A DNA stretch of 64,000 nt from Flaviaestuariibacter flavus (GTDB taxonomy: Bacteria > Bacteroidota > Bacteroidia > Chitinophagales > Chitinophagaceae): contig NZ_SJZI01000002.1 in the NCBI RefSeq assembly GCF_004337505.1, forward strand, positions 435,351 to 499,350. Reading direction: 5' to 3'. Numbering within the stretch: the stretch's first letter is position 1; every line of letters begins with the position of its first letter. Below are positions 26,447-35,053 of the stretch, piece by piece. The position numbers were made by a program, and so were the translations under genes. A model generated the notes under the pieces. The model was not told the DNA's origin, searched no databases, and saw only the letters and a program-made list of their open reading frames with translations.

Positions 26447-27651
26447 TCGTCCTTTCCGTCCGCGTAATCCTGCAGATACAGATATTCTCCGGTAAGGTGC
26501 CCACCCTGGGCAATCGTTGCCCGTTCAATAATGGCAGAAGTTGTACCCACTAGGCTGGGAAGCACATATTTGATCAGCTGCTCGCCAAAGTAACGCGATG
26601 CGTCGCGCGGAAGCTCATTGGGCAGGTTGCCTACGGCCATGATATCAACAGAGCCCGGAAGGTAAGGGACGGTTTTCTGCAGGCTGTTTTTATCAACCCC
26701 GTATACCGGCTCGTCAATCGTCTGGTCGCCCAGGTTGATCGGCACCGAGCCGCCGGTATCGTCGGTGATATCGGCAATTACCTGGAGGCGGAAGCCCGGC
26801 TTCTGCACGTCTTCGGCTTCAAAGAGCCGCGGAATGTTCACATCCCAATACACACCGTTCATGAGTATATCGGCGGCAAATACATAGGGACGGAAGCGGC
26901 TGCGGTATTCGGTGGGATGGTTGTGAAAATCGAGGCGGTTGTAGGGCGCGCCATCGTTCCGGGCATACAGGTCGGACCCCTTCAGGTGGATATACACCGG
27001 GTAGGAAAATTCGCGCTCCAGGAACTCTTCCTTCTCCACCTCGCGCACCTGCATCAGGTTCATTACTTCGAGCGCGCCCTGCGCCACCCGGCCCGATCCG
27101 GTGACCACGATCTTGACATTGGGAATATCAAGGCCGAAATATGTGTGCATCAGTTTGCGAAAGGTCTTATGCTGGTGCACGCGGCCGAGCGAAAAGGTGC
27201 CGGTACGATGTCCGTACACCATCATCCCGTTGTGCGCACCTACGATACCTGCGAAGAAGCCGAAACCGATGATGCGCTGTCGGTCGTCATGCAGGAGACA
27301 CTCGTAGTCGATGAGCCGGATCTTTTTATCCAGAATGGCTTTCAGCAGCTTTTGGTTATGTGGCTGCTTCTTTTTGGTATGTGAAAAAAACAGGTAGGTC
27401 TTACCGGCAATCAGTTGCTCCACCGGCACCTCTTTGATGCCCAGGAGAATATCGGCATCAGAAAGGTCTTCCGTCACTTCGATGCCGGCCTTGCGGTATT
27501 CGTTGTCGGAAAAACAGCGGCCGGGCGAAGACTGCACCTTCACGGCTACCTGCGGAAAACGCTGGCGAATCCATTTACACTGGCTGGGCGTCAGGGCTAC
27601 CCGGTTGTCCGGCGGTGTCTTCCCTTCGCGAATAAGTCCGATAGTGATCAT
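26437..27651 (-). CDS. Saccharopine/alanine dehydrogenase-like NAD(P)-dependent oxidoreductase
   Basis: 404 aa. The N-terminal domain (IGLIREGKTPPDNRVALTP, about 3-21) is the AlaDH/PNT N-terminal domain; the Rossmann part has VKIVVTGSGRVAQGALEVM (about 193-211). The best guess is the LYS1-like saccharopine dehydrogenase group of Bacteroidota; alanine dehydrogenase proper is less likely because the C-terminal half is diverged. Expressed from its own promoter (-7 box 27663-27670), divergent to hscB. Confidence 0.75.
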   Translation of the reverse strand: MITIGLIREGKTPPDNRVALTPSQCKWIRQRFPQVAVKVQSSPGRCFSDNEYRKAGIEVTEDLSDADILLGIKEVPVEQLIAGKTYLFFSHTKKKQPHNQKLLKAILDKKIRLIDYECLLHDDRQRIIGFGFFAGIVGAHNGMMVYGHRTGTFSLGRVHQHKTFRKLMHTYFGLDIPNVKIVVTGSGRVAQGALEVMNLMQVREVEKEEFLEREFSYPVYIHLKGSDLYARNDGAPYNRLDFHNHPTEYRSRFRPYVFAADILMNGVYWDVNIPRLFEAEDVQKPGFRLQVIADITDDTGGSVPINLGDQTIDEPVYGVDKNSLQKTVPYLPGSVDIMAVGNLPNELPRDASRYFGEQLIKYVLPSLVGTTSAIIERATIAQGGHLTGEYLYLQDYADGKDDQR

Positions 27652-27662
27652 AACAAGCGAGG

Positions 27663-27670
27663 CAAAGCTA
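27663..27670 (-). promoter_or_regulatory. -7 box of the dehydrogenase gene
   Basis: TAGCTTTG on the minus strand, 11 nt upstream of the ATG at 27651. It is back to back with the hscB box 18 bp away. Confidence 0.65.
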
Positions 27671-27688
27671 AGTGATTCGACATAGACG

Positions 27689-27696
27689 TAGCTTTG
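27689..27696 (+). promoter_or_regulatory. -7 box of hscB
   Basis: TAGCTTTG, 6 nt upstream of the ATG at 27703. Confidence 0.65.
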
Positions 27697-27702
27697 CCAT
27701 TC

Positions 27703-28218
27703 ATGCTATCTTATTTCGAACTTTTTGCCATCCCCGTTACCTTTCGCCCCGACAAGGCCGCTTTGCGCAGACGATTCTTCGAGCTCTCGCGCGACGTGCA
27801 CCCCGATCATTTCGCGCAGGAGACCGAAGCCAACCAGGCAGAAGCCCTTGAGCGTTCGGCGCAGCTGAACAAGGCGTATAAGACATTGACCAATGAGGAC
27901 GAACTGGTCCGTTATGTGCTTTTGGAAAAAGGCCTGATGCAGCCGGAAGAGAAGTACGCGCTTTCGCCCGACTTCCTCATGGAGATGATGGAGCTCAACG
28001 AAGAGGTGCCCGACGCCCTTGACGATGAGGCCGCACGCGGGCGCCTCGTGGAGCGGCTGCGGCAGTGGAAAAATGAAATTTATGAACCTGTTGAAAACAC
28101 TCTGGAACATTATCAGGAAGGTGTTACTTCCGAAAAAGAGCTGCTGCAAGTAAAGGAGTTTTACTACCGCAAGAAATACCTCCAGCGTCTTGCGGGGCAG
28201 TTGGGGCAAAAGTTGTAA
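27703..28218 (+). CDS. hscB: Fe-S cluster co-chaperone HscB
   Basis: 171 aa from the ATG at 27703. N-terminal J domain with MLSYFELFAIPVTF and the HPD triad in SRDVHPDHF; C-terminal HSCB helical domain (about 80-165) with EEKYALSPDFLMEMMELNEE. It delivers the IscU scaffold to the Hsp70 HscA during Fe-S assembly. No isc genes are adjacent. The stop codon overlaps a -7-like sequence (TAATATTG) that may drive tRNA-Leu. Confidence 0.92.
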   Translation: MLSYFELFAIPVTFRPDKAALRRRFFELSRDVHPDHFAQETEANQAEALERSAQLNKAYKTLTNEDELVRYVLLEKGLMQPEEKYALSPDFLMEMMELNEEVPDALDDEAARGRLVERLRQWKNEIYEPVENTLEHYQEGVTSEKELLQVKEFYYRKKYLQRLAGQLGQKL

Positions 28219-28230
28219 TATTGCCGCCCT

Positions 28231-28314
28231 GCCCAAGTGGCGAAACTGGTAGACGCAGCAGACTCAAAATCTGCCATTGGCAACAATGTGCCGGTTCGAT
28301 TCCGGCCTTGGGCA
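28231..28314 (+). tRNA. tRNA-Leu(CAA)
   Basis: 84-nt class II tRNA. Acceptor GCCCAAG pairs with CTTGGGC, discriminator A; anticodon stem GCAGA/TCTGC with loop CTCAAAA gives CAA; T-loop GGTTCGATTCC. It begins 12 bp after hscB. Confidence 0.97.
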
Positions 28315-28315
28315 C

Positions 28316-28339
28316 AACCTCCTTCGGGAGGTTTTTTTT
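28316..28339 (+). terminator. Terminator of tRNA-Leu
   Basis: AACCTCC / GGAGGTT with TTCG tetraloop, then T-run. Confidence 0.9.
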
Positions 28340-28356
28340 GTGCCCGTCGCACCTTC

Positions 28357-29547
28357 TCAGCGAAAACGCAGGTTCATCGAAATGATATCGCTGTGCAGCC
28401 CGTTGCTTCGCAGGTAATGACCGTAGCGCAGCTCGAGCATATTCCAGTGCTTCATTCCCAGCACCCCTTTCTCCGGCAGGAAACGGATACCGCTACCGAA
28501 AAATTGGCTGTGGAGCGCGGCGAGGTCATAGTCGCTGGTAAAAAGCGTTGCCGCGGGATCCTGGGCTGCAAAGGGAGCGAAATAGTCGGCCGCGGTTTGC
28601 GTGTAATAACGGTAAAACGGGCTGACCGACAGGTAAGGTGTGAGCTTTACCGGCACCTCCAGTTCGGCGGTATGCGCCCGGATGCCCCAGTCGTCGGTGT
28701 AAAAGCGATAGGACCCGCGGAAAATAAAACGGTCGCCCGCAAAATAGTGGAGCCGCGCTCCTATTGGCAGTTTAAAGCGACTGGAGGGTAACTGTTCGGC
28801 ACTCTCGGAGCCGTTCTTGAAATAAACCCTTTGGTAGCGCGTCGCCAGCAGGCCTTCCTGGCCCACCAGGTCGAGCAGCAGCACCGCCTGCAGCCTTGGG
28901 TTGATCACCTGTGAATAGGAAAAAGAAGCACTGTAGGTGCGGCGTGGCGAGTAGCCTTCAACGGCCTCACCCCGCCTCCGTAATTCTACGGGCAGGATCA
29001 CTTTCCACTGGTCGAAATAAGCCTGCAGATGAAGCCCGAATTCCCGGTTATTGTCGGCCGAGCTTTTGGAGCCCTGCAGCCCCACACCCAGCGAGGTATA
29101 GTCGTACTCTTTCGAAAAGGAAACACTGCCACCGAGTGTATGGCCGCGCACCGGGTTTTTAACCGTGTAGTTCAGCGAGGGATAAATCCGTGTATCGGCA
29201 TGCGAAGCTGATGAAAGCGTTGCCGGGTCGATCATATCGGAGGAAGCCGAAGTATAGTGATCCACGCCGATCTCGGCCACCAGGTTGTGTTCGCGGTTGT
29301 TGCGGTCGTAACGGACCCATTTGATGTCGATCGTATTGCTGATGTCGGTGAGCTGCTCCGTACCGATGCCGCCGGTAACCGCCGAATTATCACCGTCCTG
29401 GGTATAGTAGGCGGAAACCAGGTTGATCTCGGTGATACTGAGCTTGCGTGGCCGGTATGCGCTGCTGTCACTGACAGCCGTTTGCTGCGCTGCGGCCGAA
29501 AGCATGCCCACGTAAAGAGCAAGAACGTTCAGGTAGATTTTTTTCAT
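28357..29547 (-). CDS. DUF3570 outer-membrane protein
   Basis: 396 aa with signal peptide MKKIYLNVLALYVGMLSAAA. The rest alternates in beta-strand pattern and ends NGLHSDIISMNLRFR with a C-terminal aromatic-x-F-R strand, as in beta-barrels. The segment YTSASSDMIDPATLSSAS followed by RIYPSL is typical of DUF3570. DUF3570 genes travel with DUF4266, ApbE and a thioredoxin, exactly as here, and it is the last gene of that operon (6 bp after DUF4266). Role in the pathway unknown; it could be the outer-membrane component for the flavinylated lipoprotein. Confidence 0.85.
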   Translation of the reverse strand: MKKIYLNVLALYVGMLSAAAQQTAVSDSSAYRPRKLSITEINLVSAYYTQDGDNSAVTGGIGTEQLTDISNTIDIKWVRYDRNNREHNLVAEIGVDHYTSASSDMIDPATLSSASHADTRIYPSLNYTVKNPVRGHTLGGSVSFSKEYDYTSLGVGLQGSKSSADNNREFGLHLQAYFDQWKVILPVELRRRGEAVEGYSPRRTYSASFSYSQVINPRLQAVLLLDLVGQEGLLATRYQRVYFKNGSESAEQLPSSRFKLPIGARLHYFAGDRFIFRGSYRFYTDDWGIRAHTAELEVPVKLTPYLSVSPFYRYYTQTAADYFAPFAAQDPAATLFTSDYDLAALHSQFFGSGIRFLPEKGVLGMKHWNMLELRYGHYLRSNGLHSDIISMNLRFR

Positions 29548-29553
29548 ATGTCG

Positions 29554-29766
29554 CTAATTGCAGCCGCAGCCGCCGCCCGTTTTGCCTCCGGTGGCACCGG
29601 ACGCCCCTTCGCGGTAAGCCTGGAAATTGAATTCGAACTTCTGCACCTTCCGCGCCGCCAGTTCCATCTCGGCGTCGTTCAGGTAGGCTTTCTGGTAAGG
29701 TTTTACCGGGCTGCAGGCGCCAGCGGCCACCGCGGCTAAGGCAAATCCGATCAGGCGTTTTTTCAT
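29554..29766 (-). CDS. DUF4266 lipoprotein, candidate flavinylation substrate
   Basis: 70 aa from the ATG at 29766. Lipobox AAGAC with Cys18. The C-terminus is EGASGATGGKTGGGCGCN. The segment EGASGAT (53-59) fits the consensus recognised by ApbE flavin transferases in FMN-binding domains (D-x-x-S-G-A-T, FMN joined to the Thr), so Thr59 is a candidate FMN attachment site (inference). The CGC pair close to the end may bind metal or form a disulfide. It is encoded between ApbE (1 bp) and DUF3570 (6 bp). Confidence 0.8.
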   Translation of the reverse strand: MKKRLIGFALAAVAAGACSPVKPYQKAYLNDAEMELAARKVQKFEFNFQAYREGASGATGGKTGGGCGCN

Positions 29767-29767
29767 A

Positions 29768-30709
29768 TCAGGAAAGTTTGATACCCATTGAACGGTGCAC
29801 CACATTCTGCTCATCCACAATCAGGCACTCCACATCGCGCAACTGGTTTACGAGGTCGAGACCGGCACGTACCCCCATCACCATTACCGGCGTTGCCAGG
29901 GCATCGGCGATCTCCGCGTTCGGGCAGATAACCGATACACTTTTTATGCCAGCCACGGGCATGCCTGTACGCGGGTCGATCGTGTGCGAATAGCGGCGTC
30001 CACCGATCACTACGAACTTCTCGTAGTCACCCGAAGTGGCAATCGCTCCTGCTCCAAGCGCCAGCGTGGCAAAGGGCAGGCGCCGCTCATCGGGCGCGGC
30101 GATGCCTACGGTCCAGGGGCGGCCGCCCGGCGCCTGGCCCCAGCAGCAGAGATCGCCGGAGGCGTTCACGACACCAGAAGCGATGCCCAGCCCGCGGAGC
30201 AGGGCGCGGGCACGCTCAGCGGCATATCCCTTACCGATGCCGCCGAAACCGATACGCATGCCCTGCTCCCGTAGAAATACAGTGCTCTTGCCGGGATCGA
30301 GGATAATATTACGGTAATTGATGAGGCGAACACCCCGGCGCGCAGTCGCCGCGTCGGGCAATGCGTTCATCGTCCGGTCGAAATTCCAGAGCCGCTTGTC
30401 GAGCCCGCCATAGGAAATATCAAAGGCACCCTGGGTGAGCCGCGAGATCCGCAGAGACCGCTCAACCAGGGCGAACACCTCAGGGCTTACCGGCACCGGC
30501 GCCGCGCCGGCCGCAGCATTGATACGCGCGGTTTCGCTGGTTTCTGAAAAAGTGGTCAGGACGGCTTCGATCCGTCGGATCTCATCAATGGCGGCGTCGA
30601 GTGCCGACGCAGCGGTACCGGCATCCGGGGAAAGGATCGTAAAAGAGAAGGTATTTCCCATCAGCCGCTCGGAGCGGCGCAGGACGTTTTCTGTAGTCAG
30701 CGTGGGCAT
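29768..30709 (-). CDS. apbE: FAD:protein FMN transferase ApbE
   Basis: 313 aa. Mg-dependent enzyme that covalently attaches FMN from FAD to Thr/Ser of extracytoplasmic proteins. Motifs: MGNTFSFTIL near the N-terminus, GGIGKGYAAERARALL, ASGDLCCWG, and GRRYSHTIDPRTGMPV with the active-site residues near the C-terminus. No clear signal peptide or lipobox is visible at the chosen start (MPTLTTENVLRRSERLMGN), which is unusual for an exported ApbE; a cytoplasmic form or another start is possible. It is 1 bp from DUF4266 and 4 bp from the thioredoxin gene. Confidence 0.92.
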   Translation of the reverse strand: MPTLTTENVLRRSERLMGNTFSFTILSPDAGTAASALDAAIDEIRRIEAVLTTFSETSETARINAAAGAAPVPVSPEVFALVERSLRISRLTQGAFDISYGGLDKRLWNFDRTMNALPDAATARRGVRLINYRNIILDPGKSTVFLREQGMRIGFGGIGKGYAAERARALLRGLGIASGVVNASGDLCCWGQAPGGRPWTVGIAAPDERRLPFATLALGAGAIATSGDYEKFVVIGGRRYSHTIDPRTGMPVAGIKSVSVICPNAEIADALATPVMVMGVRAGLDLVNQLRDVECLIVDEQNVVHRSMGIKLS

Positions 30710-30713
30710 TTTG

Positions 30714-31148
30714 TTACAGCTCCCGGCGATGGCGGTCGAGCTCTGCTATGAACGCAGCCTTATCGGTTACAGCTCCCTCCCAGCGCCGCAACACCTTGCC
30801 GTTGCCATCGAGCAGCACGAGCAGCGGAAACTCCCCCTGCGGGTTGTAACGCTCGGCAAGTTTTTCATTTGCCTGCTGCTGTATGCGCGACAGCTGGTGT
30901 TTTTTCTGGCGCGGGAAGTCGGCCTGTACCGTAAGCAGGTTAACCGCGGCATAGTGGCTGAAAGCCGAATCACCGAAGATTTCTTTTTCCATCCGTATGC
31001 AAGGAATACACCAGTCGGAACCACTAAAACGAAGCAGCACCGCTTTGTGTCCGGCATGGGCGGTCGTCAGTACGCTGTCGAAAGCTGGAGACTGCGCGGA
31101 AACAGCCGTAGTCACGGCCAGCAACAGGAAAAGGATCAGAGTTTTCAT
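30714..31148 (-). CDS. Exported thioredoxin-family protein
   Basis: 144 aa with signal peptide MKTLILFLLLAVTTAVSA. Active site WCIPC at 46-50 (SGSDWCIPCIRMEKEIF), then NPQGEFPLLVLLDGNGKVL with the cis-Pro loop. It is the first gene of the ApbE-DUF4266-DUF3570 operon and probably keeps the Cys residues of DUF4266 or a partner reduced (inference). Confidence 0.85.
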   Translation of the reverse strand: MKTLILFLLLAVTTAVSAQSPAFDSVLTTAHAGHKAVLLRFSGSDWCIPCIRMEKEIFGDSAFSHYAAVNLLTVQADFPRQKKHQLSRIQQQANEKLAERYNPQGEFPLLVLLDGNGKVLRRWEGAVTDKAAFIAELDRHRREL

Positions 31149-31424
31149 AGGAGACAGGCTTTGCTTAAAATTACAAACACCGTCCTGACGGCAGTGTTAA
31201 AGCGACGTTGCGCAGCGTTAAACTGTGGTGAATTTGCCACTGTGGCTCCCTTGAAGCGCAGCAGTGAGAATCGTTACGGCGCCGGTAATGGGCCGCCGAA
31301 TACTGCCGGTTCACCCTTATTACCCTAAAATGATGAGGACTTTTGCCTTTGGGGAAGTCCACGGAGCGGTTTGTGTGTAACTTTAAGCCCTGCCCGGACG
31401 GACGGGTTTATACACCCTTTTACC
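31149..31424. other. Divergent intergenic region, thioredoxin / histidine kinase
   Basis: 276 bp with no gene seen. It contains a partial direct repeat of GTTAAA(GCG) around 31196-31222. Promoters for both genes must lie here, but no complete TAnnTTTG box is evident. Confidence 0.45.
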
Positions 31425-33329
31425 ATGACGAAAAACAGCCAACATTTACTGGAGCGGCTGCCGGAAGCTATTTTCCAGTTCGACGCAGATGGTTTCGTAC
31501 GCTATGTGAACCCTACTGTAACAAAAATCACCGGCTATAGCCCGGAGGAATGGATCGGCCGTACCCGCACCCTGCTCTACCTCACCGATGAGGATTCGAT
31601 AAAAGCCGAATATGAATTTGATATGGCGGTGCGCGAAGGCCGCTTTCTTTCCGAAGGCTGGCGCCGCCGTAAAGACGGCAGTCAATACTGGGGCGAATTG
31701 CTCATCAGCCCCTTGAAGAACGAAAGCGGCGAGCTGGAGGGATTCGTGGCCATCCTCCGCGACACCACCCGGCACAAGGAGCATGAGGTGGAGCTCCGCC
31801 GCAGCGAGGAGCGCTACCGCCTCATGGTGGAGGGCGTTCATGAATACGGCATTTTCCTGCTCGACACCACAGGTCACATCCTCACCTGGAACGACGGGGC
31901 ACAGCGGATTAAAGGGTACCGGCCAAGCGAGATCATCGGCAAGCATTTCTCCACTTTCTATACTTCCGAAGACCTGGAATCGAAAAAGCCCGAGCGCGAG
32001 CTGAAGATCGCCGTGGCCACGGGCAAATACGAAGAGGAGGGCTGGCGCGTACGCAAGAACGGTTCGGTATTCTGGGCCAACATTGTGATCACGGCGCTGC
32101 TCAACGAACAGAATAAACTGGTGGGCTTTTCGAAGGTCACCCGCGACCTCACCGAGCGGCGGATGAACGAGGAAGCGCTGCGGCAGAGCGAAGAGCGCTA
32201 CCGCTCGCTGGTGGAGCAGGTGGTCGACTACGGGATTTTTATGCTCGATGAGCGCGGCCGGATTGTTTCCTGGAACGAAGGCGCACGACGCATCAGCGGC
32301 TATAATTCCAACGAGATCATCGGGAAATATTTTTCGATTTTTTACCCCGAGGAAGATATCATCAACGGCAAGCCCGCCCACGAGCTGCGGGTGGCCCGTG
32401 CTGACGGGATGTATACCGAAGAAGGCTGGCGCCTGCGGAAAGACGGCACCCGCTTCTGGGCAAGCGTATTGATCACCGCTGTGTACGGCGTTGAAGGCAA
32501 CCTGATCGGCTTTTCGAAAGTGACGCGCGACCTCACCGAACGCAAAGCCTCGGAGCGCGCGCTCCGCGACAGCTATGAGCAATACCGGATGCTGGCCGAC
32601 GAACTGCGCCACACCAACACCGAGCTGTCGGCTGCCAACGAGGAACTGGAGCAATTCACGTCCATTGTGTCGCACGACCTCCAGGAGCCGATCCGCACGA
32701 TCAAGAGCTTTCTCCAGCTGATTGAGCTAAAGCTCACCAGTGGGGAGCAGGAAAACCTGACCGACTATATCGGCAAATCGATCGCGGCCGCCGACCGGAT
32801 GCGCGAGCTCATCCGCAACCTGCTCCACTATTCGCAGCTGAGCAAGGGCGAGCTCGAGGTACGGCACGTGCCGGTGAACGATATTCTCCAGGAAGCCCTG
32901 CAAAACCTGAAATCGGTGATCGACCGAAGCCATGCCCGGATCCTTATTGAAAACGAGGTGGAGTGGGTGGAGGGCGACCGGGTGCAGCTGGTGCAGCTGG
33001 TGCAGAACCTCCTCAGCAACGCCATTAAATTTACCGACGCCGAAAGCCCGCGGATCCATATCCTCGTCCGGGCCGAAGGCAATACGGCGCGCTTCTCTAT
33101 CACGGATAACGGCATTGGCATTTCCGAGGCCGACCTGAGCAAGGTTTTTGAGATCTTTCGCCGCCTTCACACCGAGAAAAAATACCCCGGCACCGGCATC
33201 GGGCTGGCCATCTGTAAAAAGATCGTCGACCGGCACCAGGGCCAGATCTGGCCGGAATCGCAATCCGGCGGCGGCACCACCTTTCATTTTACGCTGAACA
33301 ATAATCTTAAGGAAAATACACCCGCATAA
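31425..33329 (+). CDS. Multi-PAS cytoplasmic sensor histidine kinase
   Basis: 634 aa from the ATG at 31425. Three PAS/PAC modules (about 8-125, 130-255, 258-385), each ending near GFSKVTRDLTER; then HisKA with FTSIVSHDLQEPIRTIKSFL (phospho-His at about 417) and HATPase with NLLSNAIKFTD (about 528), DNGIGIS (about 561) and GTGIGLAICKK (about 589). No membrane segment, so signals are sensed in the cytoplasm. The stop codon directly precedes the ATG of the REC gene, its likely partner. PAS2 and PAS3 closely resemble the stand-alone PAS protein at 60534. Confidence 0.92.
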   Translation: MTKNSQHLLERLPEAIFQFDADGFVRYVNPTVTKITGYSPEEWIGRTRTLLYLTDEDSIKAEYEFDMAVREGRFLSEGWRRRKDGSQYWGELLISPLKNESGELEGFVAILRDTTRHKEHEVELRRSEERYRLMVEGVHEYGIFLLDTTGHILTWNDGAQRIKGYRPSEIIGKHFSTFYTSEDLESKKPERELKIAVATGKYEEEGWRVRKNGSVFWANIVITALLNEQNKLVGFSKVTRDLTERRMNEEALRQSEERYRSLVEQVVDYGIFMLDERGRIVSWNEGARRISGYNSNEIIGKYFSIFYPEEDIINGKPAHELRVARADGMYTEEGWRLRKDGTRFWASVLITAVYGVEGNLIGFSKVTRDLTERKASERALRDSYEQYRMLADELRHTNTELSAANEELEQFTSIVSHDLQEPIRTIKSFLQLIELKLTSGEQENLTDYIGKSIAAADRMRELIRNLLHYSQLSKGELEVRHVPVNDILQEALQNLKSVIDRSHARILIENEVEWVEGDRVQLVQLVQNLLSNAIKFTDAESPRIHILVRAEGNTARFSITDNGIGISEADLSKVFEIFRRLHTEKKYPGTGIGLAICKKIVDRHQGQIWPESQSGGGTTFHFTLNNNLKENTPA

Positions 33330-33752
33330 ATGAAAACCTACCGGATCATCCTTGTTGAGAACGACGACGACGAGCAATTATTTATGAAAGACAGCTTTCA
33401 GCGGGCCGGCGTTTTTGAACTGCTGACCGTGGCGTCGAATGGAGAAGAACTGCTGGAATGGATTTCGAAAAACAGCACCCGCCCCGACCTGGTGCTCACC
33501 GACCTGAACATGCCGGGAATGAACGGGATGGACATCCTGGGCGCATTCCGCGACGATCCCCGCCTCCGGGGCATCCCGGTGGTGATCACCTCCACCTCGT
33601 CCACCCCTTCCATCATTGACAAATGCATGGATGCCGGCGCAGCCAACTATATGGTGAAGCCGGATACGTTTATCCAATACGATCCCTTTGTAAAGGAACT
33701 CTATCAATTCATGAAACGCCGCGAGGGACAGCCGGGAACCACAACGTCCTGA
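33330..33752 (+). CDS. Single-domain response regulator (REC only)
   Basis: 140 aa. CheY-like receiver: acidic pocket ENDDDE (10-15), phospho-Asp58 in LVLTDLNMPGMNG, and the conserved Lys in NYMVKPDT. It has no output domain. The ATG follows the kinase stop codon directly, so the two are co-translated and probably form a phosphorelay or rcp1-like pair. Confidence 0.92.
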   Translation: MKTYRIILVENDDDEQLFMKDSFQRAGVFELLTVASNGEELLEWISKNSTRPDLVLTDLNMPGMNGMDILGAFRDDPRLRGIPVVITSTSSTPSIIDKCMDAGAANYMVKPDTFIQYDPFVKELYQFMKRREGQPGTTTS

Positions 33753-33784
33753 CCGGGCCGACCAGGCTTAGGAATGACGGCTGA

Positions 33785-34186
33785 TCAGGAGCCGGTAACA
33801 AACCGTTCCAACAGATGCTCCACCGCATTGCCCGGGTCGGTGCACATACCGGGGTGGACCCGCGAGGTCTGCACTACCGTGCTGCGCACAGCAGTGAGCC
33901 AACGGAAACGTCCGGCGGCATCGAGTGCTCCGATGGGGCCGCTGCCTGCTTCGCCCCGCGCAATCCGCGAAAACGCATCCAGGTAAGACTGTATTTCTAC
34001 AACGTCAGCTCCGGGTGCCAAAGCCAGCAGGCGTGCCTCGTCGAGGTGCAGCCGCACTTCTACAGCGCGCTTCTGACGGCAATAGAGCACCACGCCGACG
34101 TTGATGAACTCCTCCCGCTCCACGCGGGGCACCAGGCGCACCACGGCGTATTCATAAAGCAGCGTTGCGGGCATTGATGGCTTCAT
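33785..34186 (-). CDS. DUF3037 protein
   Basis: 133 aa. Typical DUF3037 start YEYAVVRLVPRVEREEFINVGVVLYC, then the conserved tail LTAVRSTVVQTSRVHPGMCTDP. No catalytic motif is known to me. It is encoded downstream of, and overlapping by 35 bp, a HipA-like kinase; such pairing recurs in bacteria and suggests the two products work together (inference). Confidence 0.82.
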   Translation of the reverse strand: MKPSMPATLLYEYAVVRLVPRVEREEFINVGVVLYCRQKRAVEVRLHLDEARLLALAPGADVVEIQSYLDAFSRIARGEAGSGPIGALDAAGRFRWLTAVRSTVVQTSRVHPGMCTDPGNAVEHLLERFVTGS

Positions 34187-34934
34187 TTAAAAAGGGAGCG
34201 GTATCGGCAATACGTTCGTTAAGATAATCACAGTAGGCAAGGCGCATCTTTTCCGGGTCCTCACCCGGGAAGGCATGCCCCAGCCAGTCGGCCGGGATGG
34301 CATCGGTGAGCGCACATACAAGAGCCGGCGTCAACGCCGCACGCCCGGCCGCGTCGGCTTCCCGCAATTGGTCGGCCCAGCGAAGCAGCACGTGGTCCTT
34401 GATCATCGCAAAGGGCCGCTGCGCCTGGCCGCTGAAGTCGGAACCGGCATGATGAAAATAAAGCGAGGCGCCATGATCAATCAGCCAGAGTTCCTTTTGC
34501 CACATCAGCATATTGGTGTTCCGCGCCGTCCGGTCAACGTTCATCAGCAGCGCATCGAGCCACACGATCTGTGAGGCAAGCGCACCTTCGACGGTGGTGA
34601 CCGCGGGGTCGTAGGTAATGGCGCCTGAGAGGTAATGGAGCGCCAGGTTTAGCCCCGCGCTGGCCTTGAGCAGGTCCTGTATCTCCTCGTCGGGCTCGGT
34701 GCGGCCAAAGGCAGGATCAACTTCCGCGAAAACGAGTTCGGGGACCTTGAGCCGGAGCGCCCGCGCGAGCTCACCACCCACCTGCTCGGCGATGAGCGCC
34801 TTCACGCCCTGCCCCGCGCCCCGGAACTTGAGCGCATAAAGAAAATCGTCGTCACCCTCCACGATGGCCGGCAGCGAGCCGCCCTCACGCAAAGGCGTCA
34901 CGTAGCGGGTAACTTGAATGGTGCGTATCGACAT
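34152..34934 (-). CDS. HipA-like Ser/Thr kinase-fold protein
   Basis: 260 aa. ATP-binding Lys in FLYALKFRGAGQG (about 31-43); catalytic loop LLMNVDRTARNTNMLMW with Asp and Asn; metal-binding LIDHGASLYFHH. It is the HipA C-terminal-like kinase domain without the N-terminal HipA subdomain, and no HipB-like HTH antitoxin is adjacent. Instead its 3' end overlaps the DUF3037 gene by 35 bp. Whether it is a toxin is open. Confidence 0.8.
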   Translation of the reverse strand: MSIRTIQVTRYVTPLREGGSLPAIVEGDDDFLYALKFRGAGQGVKALIAEQVGGELARALRLKVPELVFAEVDPAFGRTEPDEEIQDLLKASAGLNLALHYLSGAITYDPAVTTVEGALASQIVWLDALLMNVDRTARNTNMLMWQKELWLIDHGASLYFHHAGSDFSGQAQRPFAMIKDHVLLRWADQLREADAAGRAALTPALVCALTDAIPADWLGHAFPGEDPEKMRLAYCDYLNERIADTAPFLNEAINARNAAL

Positions 34935-35053
34935 AGTTTCGCGGATCAGGCGGCAAATATCGGCAGAAACGGGACAGCCTAACCGCAGCTAAGTTTTCCA
35001 CATTGCTAAATATCTTAGCTCCTATCCCGTACTTTGTAGCAAAGAACGCGATC

